From Citreicoccus inhibens (GTDB taxonomy: Bacteria; Myxococcota; Myxococcia; Myxococcales; Myxococcaceae): a stretch of DNA of 64,000 nucleotides. The stretch spans positions 1 to 64,000 of the forward strand of contig NZ_JAHNZT010000017.1 of assembly GCF_019039035.1 (NCBI RefSeq). Reading direction: 5' to 3'. Shown here in pieces: positions 60,097 through 64,000 of the stretch (positions are counted from its first letter, which is position 1; each line of letters opens with the position of its first letter). A program made the position numbers and the translations under genes. A model generated the notes under the pieces. It was not told where the DNA came from. It did not search any database and worked only from the letters and a program-made list of their open reading frames with translations.

Positions 60097-61743
60097 GTGA
60101 GCGAGGAGTCGATTCCCGAGAGCGAGTATCACAAGCTCAGCCCCTTCGAGCTGAAGGACGAGCTCATCCAACTCGCGGACGAGTCCGTCCGCACGCGCGC
60201 CGCCGTGATGATGAACGCCGGGCGTGGCAATCCCAACTGGGTGGCCCTCACGCCTCGCGAGGCGTTCTTCCTGATGGGCGAGTTCGCCCTCACCGAGAGC
60301 CGACGCGTCTGGAATGAACCCGACGTCGGACTCGGCGGCATGCCGAAGTCTCCCCAGATTGCTCAACGCTTTCGCCAGTTCCTCGCCGGCCGCGAGGACA
60401 ACGCGGCCGTGCGCCTGCTGCGCGACGCGCTCGACTACGCCACCTCCACCCTCAAGTTCGACCCCGACGCGTTCATCTGGGAACTCACCGACGCGGCCAT
60501 CGGTGACAACTACCCCGTGCCGGACCGGATGCTCGTCCACACCGAGCGCATCGTGCAGCAATACCTCGCTCAAGAGATGTGCGACGGCTCGCCACCGCCG
60601 GGCCGCTTCGACCTCTTCGCCACCGAGGGCGGCACCGCCGCGATGACGTACATCTTCTCGTCGCTCGTGGCCAACGGCGTCCTCCGAAAGGGAGACACCA
60701 TCGCGCTGGGCGCGCCCATCTTCACGCCCTACCTGGAGATTCCGCGCCTCGACGAGTTCGCCTTCCGCACCGTCGATGTCTTCCAGAGCGAGACCACCGC
60801 TCACGGCGAGCACACCTGGCAGTACCCGGACTCGGAGCTGCGCAAGCTCGAGGACCCTCGCGTGAAGGCTTTCTTCGTGGTCAATCCGTCCAATCCCGGC
60901 GCGGTGGCCATGCGGCAGAAGTCCATCGATCAGCTCGTGCGGCTCGTGCGCACCAAGCGCCCCGACCTCATCATCCTCACGGATGACGTGTACGGCACGT
61001 TCGTCAATGGCTTCCGCTCGCTCGCGGCGGACCTGCCGCACAACACGCTCCTCGTCTATTCCTACTCCAAGCACTACGGCTGTACGGGCTGGCGGCTGGG
61101 CGTGGTGGCGCTGCACGAGGACAACGTCATCGACGCCGCCATCGCGAAGCTGCCCCAGCCCGAGCGGGCGCGATTGACCGCGCGCTATGGCTCCATCGCG
61201 CTGGAGCCCGCGAGCTTGAAGTTCATCGACCGGATGGTGGCGGACAGCCGCGCGGTGGCGCTCAACCACACCGCGGGCCTGTCCCTGCCGCAGCAGCTCC
61301 AGATGGCGCTGTTCTCCCTCTTCACGCTCTTGGACAAGGACGAGTCCTACAAGAAGCGCTGCCAGCGCATCTGCCGAGACCGCTTGCAGGCGCTCTTCCA
61401 GGGCATGGGCATCCCCTTGCGAGACGACCCGCTGCGCACGGCCTATTACCAGACGCTCGACCTGGAGGCCTGGTGCCGGGAGCACATCGGGGAGGACTTT
61501 GTCGACTTCGTGGAAGCGCACCACGACCCGTTGGACATCGTGTTCACCCTGGCGCGGCGCTATGGCACGGTGCTGCTCAACGGCAGTGGCTTCGATGGCC
61601 CGCCCTGGTCAGCGCGCGTCTCCCTGGCGAACCTGGATGATGACGCCTACCCGCGCATCGGAAAGGACCTCAAGGAGGTCGTGCTGCTGGCCATCAAGGA
61701 ATGGAAGGAGTCCGGGGGGGCTCCTTCGCGCACGATTCACTGA
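60097..61743 (+). CDS. asdA: Bifunctional aspartate aminotransferase / aspartate 4-decarboxylase
   Basis: 548 residues. The GTG at 60097 has GAGAGGAAGG upstream. Fold-type I PLP enzyme with the Schiff-base lysine in SYSKHYGCTGWRLG, the Asn in FFVVNPSNPGAV and Asp in LTDDVYG. The length (~530-550) and the features RGNPNWVALTPREAFF and ALFSLFTLLDKD distinguish aspartate 4-decarboxylase from ordinary aminotransferases. It converts aspartate to alanine and CO2 (and transaminates). The asparaginase gene starts 18 bases downstream, so the pair would convert asparagine to aspartate to alanine. Cytoplasmic. Confidence 0.92.
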   Translation: MSEESIPESEYHKLSPFELKDELIQLADESVRTRAAVMMNAGRGNPNWVALTPREAFFLMGEFALTESRRVWNEPDVGLGGMPKSPQIAQRFRQFLAGREDNAAVRLLRDALDYATSTLKFDPDAFIWELTDAAIGDNYPVPDRMLVHTERIVQQYLAQEMCDGSPPPGRFDLFATEGGTAAMTYIFSSLVANGVLRKGDTIALGAPIFTPYLEIPRLDEFAFRTVDVFQSETTAHGEHTWQYPDSELRKLEDPRVKAFFVVNPSNPGAVAMRQKSIDQLVRLVRTKRPDLIILTDDVYGTFVNGFRSLAADLPHNTLLVYSYSKHYGCTGWRLGVVALHEDNVIDAAIAKLPQPERARLTARYGSIALEPASLKFIDRMVADSRAVALNHTAGLSLPQQLQMALFSLFTLLDKDESYKKRCQRICRDRLQALFQGMGIPLRDDPLRTAYYQTLDLEAWCREHIGEDFVDFVEAHHDPLDIVFTLARRYGTVLLNGSGFDGPPWSARVSLANLDDDAYPRIGKDLKEVVLLAIKEWKESGGAPSRTIH

Positions 61744-61761
61744 GGTCCGGGAGGCTCGACC

Positions 61762-62904
61762 ATGGGACGTCTTGGCACGGTCTTGAGGAGCTGGCTCGTC
61801 ATCTGGGGGCTCGCGGTTCCCGCGCTCGCGGTGGCGCAAGGGCAAACATCCTCGCAGGAGAAGGCGCCCGCGGCAGCCGCGGCCCCGAACCCGAAGGATG
61901 CAAAGCCCGAGAAGCCACTGGCCAAGGTGCGCATCGTCGCCACGGGAGGCACCATCGCGGGCTCCCAGGGCAACGCGCAGCAATACGGTTACAAGTCCGG
62001 GGCCTTCAAGGTGGAGGACCTCATCAAGAGCGTGCCCAACGTGGACAAGCTCGCGTCACTGAGTGGCGAGCAGGTCGTCAACATCGGCAGTCAGGACATG
62101 AATGACGCCGTCTGGTTGAAGCTGGCCGCGCGAGTCAACGCGCTGCTCGCCTCGCCCGACGTGGACGGCGTGGTGGTGACGCACGGCACGGACACCATGG
62201 AGGAGACCGCCTACTTCCTCGACCTGGTGGTCAAGAGCGACAAGCCCGTGGTGCTGGTCGGGTCGATGCGTCCGGCCACGGCCATCAGCGCGGACGGGCC
62301 CGGCAACATCTACAACGCGGTGGCGGTGGCCGCGGATCCGAACGCGAAGGGGCGCGGCGTGCTGGTGGCCATCAACGATGAAATCCACGCGGCGCGGAAC
62401 GTCACGAAGATGAACACCACCAACGTGGAGACGTTCCAGAGTCCGAACCGGGGCGCGGTGGGCGTGGTGCACACGGGCGACATCAACTGGTTCGAGCGCA
62501 TGGACAAGAGGCACACCACGCAGTCGGAGTTCAGCGTGGCCGGGCTGGAGAAGCTGCCCCGCGTGGACATCCTCTACGCGCACGCGAACATGAGCCCGGA
62601 CCTCATCGAGGCGGCGGTGAAGAATGGCGCCAAGGGGCTCGTCATCGCGGGCGTGGGCGACGGGAACATGACCCAACAGGCCATCGATACGCTGGCGAAG
62701 CTGGCGAAGAAAGGGATTGTCGTCGTGCGCAGCAGCCGGGTTCCCACGGGGCTGGTGCTGCGCAACAACGAAATCAACGACGACTCGATGGGCTTCGTCG
62801 CCTCGGGGGAGTTCAACCCGCCCAAGGCCCGCGTGCTGCTCCAGCTCGCGCTCACCCAGACGACAGACCCGCACAAGGTCCAGGCCGCGTTCGACAGTTA
62901 TTGA
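61762..62904 (+). CDS. ansB: Type II L-asparaginase, exported
   Basis: 380 residues. Signal peptide (LRSWLVIWGLAVPALAVAQ), an Ala/Pro/Lys-rich linker to ~50, then asparaginase core with the catalytic threonines in ATGGTIAG and HGTDTMEETAYFLDL and the substrate residues of GSQD and NMSPDLIEAAVKNGAKGLVIAGVGDGN. It hydrolyses asparagine to aspartate and ammonia in the periplasm. Co-transcribed with the aspartate decarboxylase upstream. A hairpin shared with the convergent lipoprotein gene follows. Confidence 0.93.
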   Translation: MGRLGTVLRSWLVIWGLAVPALAVAQGQTSSQEKAPAAAAAPNPKDAKPEKPLAKVRIVATGGTIAGSQGNAQQYGYKSGAFKVEDLIKSVPNVDKLASLSGEQVVNIGSQDMNDAVWLKLAARVNALLASPDVDGVVVTHGTDTMEETAYFLDLVVKSDKPVVLVGSMRPATAISADGPGNIYNAVAVAADPNAKGRGVLVAINDEIHAARNVTKMNTTNVETFQSPNRGAVGVVHTGDINWFERMDKRHTTQSEFSVAGLEKLPRVDILYAHANMSPDLIEAAVKNGAKGLVIAGVGDGNMTQQAIDTLAKLAKKGIVVVRSSRVPTGLVLRNNEINDDSMGFVASGEFNPPKARVLLQLALTQTTDPHKVQAAFDSY

Positions 62905-62929
62905 GCGCGCCGGGGTTCGCCAAAGAAAA

Positions 62930-62964
62930 CCGCCTGCCTCGAAACGGGTTTCCGAGGCAGGCGG
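62930..62964. terminator. Hairpin between convergent genes
   Basis: CCGCCTGCCTCG (62930-62941) pairs with CGAGGCAGGCGG (62953-62964), a perfect 12-bp stem. On the minus strand it is followed by GTTTTCTTT, so it is an intrinsic terminator for the small lipoprotein gene and probably also stops transcripts from asparaginase. Confidence 0.85.
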
Positions 62965-62995
62965 ACTTCATGACCTCAAGCTGTCGGACGCGGGG

Positions 62996-63205
62996 TCACT
63001 CCGTCGCCGGCAGACTGCAATAGCCCGGCGCCGGGGTGCTGTACCAGGCGCAGATGTTCTTCGGACAGAACTGCTGGGTGGTGTAGCTGCGGCACCACGA
63101 GTCGGGAGCGCCCTGCGCAGAGACGTCCTTGTTCGGCTGCTCCTCGCTGCCCGCGCCACAGGCGCTCACCAGACCGACCAGACTCACGAGAGCCAACAAT
63201 CGCAT
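62996..63205 (-). CDS. Small cysteine-containing lipoprotein
   Basis: 69 residues. The ATG at 63205 has GGAGGT upstream. Signal peptide RLLALVSLVGLVSAC (lipobox), a short acidic linker, then four cysteines (SWCRSY, FCPKNICAWY, YCSLP) with aromatics, probably two disulfides. Family unknown. It resembles in design, not sequence, the two cysteine-rich lipoproteins at 42658 and 43237. It ends before a strong terminator. Confidence 0.8.
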   Translation of the reverse strand: MRLLALVSLVGLVSACGAGSEEQPNKDVSAQGAPDSWCRSYTTQQFCPKNICAWYSTPAPGYCSLPATE

Positions 63206-63253
63206 TGCCTACCTCCGGTTTGGGGGGGTGTGAAGCCTAACTCACCTCCGGTG

Positions 63254-63589
63254 CTAGCTGCGGCCTTTCAGCTTCCACCACACCCAGCGGACCCAGGACG
63301 CGGGACTCGGCTCGACACGCATCAGGACTTCGTCCTCGCGGCCTCGGATGGGCGCGGGCAAAGGTGGCCCGCGTGCGGGCGAGGGCAGTGGCTCGGTGCC
63401 GTGCAGCCCTCGGGCCTGTCGCTCCATCACCTCGGCGAACGAGCGGCGAACTCCGTTGCGCTGCGTCACGGGTGCGGCGCTGTCCACGCGCTCGGTGGCC
63501 CGCACACGGAGGACGCCGTCCGCGCCCTCCGCTCGGGAGATGCCGGAGACCCGGTCGACGGGTCCCCGTGTTCGACGTCCGTGGCTCAT
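63254..63589 (-). CDS. Hypothetical protein
   Basis: 111 residues. The ATG at 63589 has GGAGGT 6 bases upstream. Basic, low in hydrophobic residues, with VTQRNGVRRSFAEVMERQARGLHG and a terminal VRWVWWKLKGRS. No family recognised. It lies between the amidase and the small lipoprotein on the same strand; 67 bases separate it from the amidase stop. Confidence 0.6.
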   Translation of the reverse strand: MSHGRRTRGPVDRVSGISRAEGADGVLRVRATERVDSAAPVTQRNGVRRSFAEVMERQARGLHGTEPLPSPARGPPLPAPIRGREDEVLMRVEPSPASWVRWVWWKLKGRS

Positions 63590-63656
63590 GCGGACCTCCA
63601 GCCCGCGGGAGCGTAACGCCCTCGCGGCGCTCAGGCCACCGAGCCTCGGCGTGGTG

Positions 63657-64000
63657 CTACCCCACCTTCTCCTCGGTGGCGCGGGTGATGCGGTCGAAGT
63701 CGAAGTTGGGCGAGGGGTCGTGCTTCTTACTCGTGATGTCCTTGTGGCCCACGACGTTGTCCACGGGGACGTCGTAGCGCTTGGCCAGATAGGGGACGAG
63801 CTTCTCCAATGCCTTGTACTGGGCCTCGGTGTAGGCGTCCTTGCCATCACCCTCGTTGACGATCTCAATGCCAATCGAGCGGTTGTTCACGTCCCCCGGC
63901 TTGCCCGGCAGCGAGCCCTCTCCCGCGTGCCATGCGCGCTTCTGGTCGCCGACGAGCTGGTAGATGGTGCCGTCCTTGCCAATCACATAGTGGGCGCTGA
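63657..64000 (-). CDS. N-acetylmuramoyl-L-alanine amidase, Amidase_2/AmpD type (5' partial)
   Basis: At least 114 residues; the start lies beyond the right edge (the frame is open to the end). Visible motifs: AHYVIGKDGTIYQLVGDQKRAWHAG, NNRSIGIEIVNEG, VVGHKDITSKKHDPSPNFDFDRI, giving the zinc ligands His in AWHAG-type and DPSP-region positions and the HKDI catalytic stretch of Amidase_2. It cleaves the amide bond between muramic acid and the stem peptide in cell-wall turnover, recycling or lysis. Location cannot be judged without the N-terminus. Confidence 0.88.
   Translation of the reverse strand, partial: SAHYVIGKDGTIYQLVGDQKRAWHAGEGSLPGKPGDVNNRSIGIEIVNEGDGKDAYTEAQYKALEKLVPYLAKRYDVPVDNVVGHKDITSKKHDPSPNFDFDRITRATEEKVG

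Noticed and set aside
1-64000. tRNA, rRNA or CRISPR loci
   Set aside because: No T-loop consensus in cloverleaf context, no rRNA conserved segments and no repeat-spacer pattern noticed when reading the intergenic regions; a covariance-model scan would be decisive.

Overview
The window is a high-GC, gene-dense bacterial chromosome segment that reads like a myxobacterium of the Myxococcus/Corallococcus type. This is an inference. It rests on the density of sensor kinases and response regulators, the many lipoproteins, a TonB-dependent receptor carrying a TonB-like N-terminus, a NtrC-type activator, a stand-alone phytoene desaturase, and a DUF4150/TIGR02270/AHH/Imm11/Imm49 effector module of a kind common in that order.

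Layout. 1-13.5 kb: the 3' part of a TonB-dependent receptor; a PAS sensor kinase; a lipoprotein with NGLST repeats; a divergent AraC regulator/quinone oxidoreductase pair with a conspicuous operator; a four-gene operon (outer-membrane barrel, lipoprotein, RegB-type redox kinase, RegA-type regulator) joined by stop/start overlaps; DoxX; a metallophosphoesterase. 13.7-28.1 kb: a propeller lipoprotein, a small secreted protein, a Fur-family repressor, a PilZ/pseudo-receiver protein beside a receiver lacking its conserved lysine, then alternating kinases and regulators including a sigma-54 pair, a CPA2 cation/proton antiporter and a PAS-GAF kinase. 28.2-35.6 kb: a complete minus-strand chemosensory operon (CheW, CheR-TPR, CheW, MCP, CheA-receiver, CheB) with no separate CheY. 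35.7-39.2 kb: a CHASE kinase divergent from phytoene desaturase.

39.2-45.4 kb is an AT-richer island of mobile-element debris: an IS3-family element with a damaged slippage site, an IS5-type transposase tail, a truncated and frameshifted S41 peptidase, the tail of an IS701-type transposase, an IS701-family element frameshifted near its end, and two tandem paralogous cysteine-rich lipoproteins.

45.5-53.7 kb: an orphan methyl-accepting protein, CsbD, a small hypothetical, a tandem universal stress protein, an ABC exporter, a thioredoxin-like protein, and a SMI1/KNR4 protein with a histone-H1-like tail. 53.9-59.7 kb: a candidate type VI (or similar contractile) secretion effector locus: DUF6484 protein facing a five-gene operon of DUF4150 (PAAR-like), HEAT-repeat/ketosynthase-fold fusion, AHH nuclease-like toxin, Imm11 and Imm49. 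The ketosynthase half appears to have lost all catalytic residues, which makes it the most unusual protein here. 60-64 kb: aspartate 4-decarboxylase plus secreted asparaginase (asparagine to aspartate to alanine), a small Cys-rich lipoprotein, a hypothetical and a truncated N-acetylmuramoyl-alanine amidase.

Six classical histidine kinases plus a CheA, five stand-alone response regulators and two methyl-accepting proteins lie within 64 kb, so most of the window is signalling. No rRNA, tRNA or CRISPR array was seen. Family names come from recognising motifs by eye, not from database searches.
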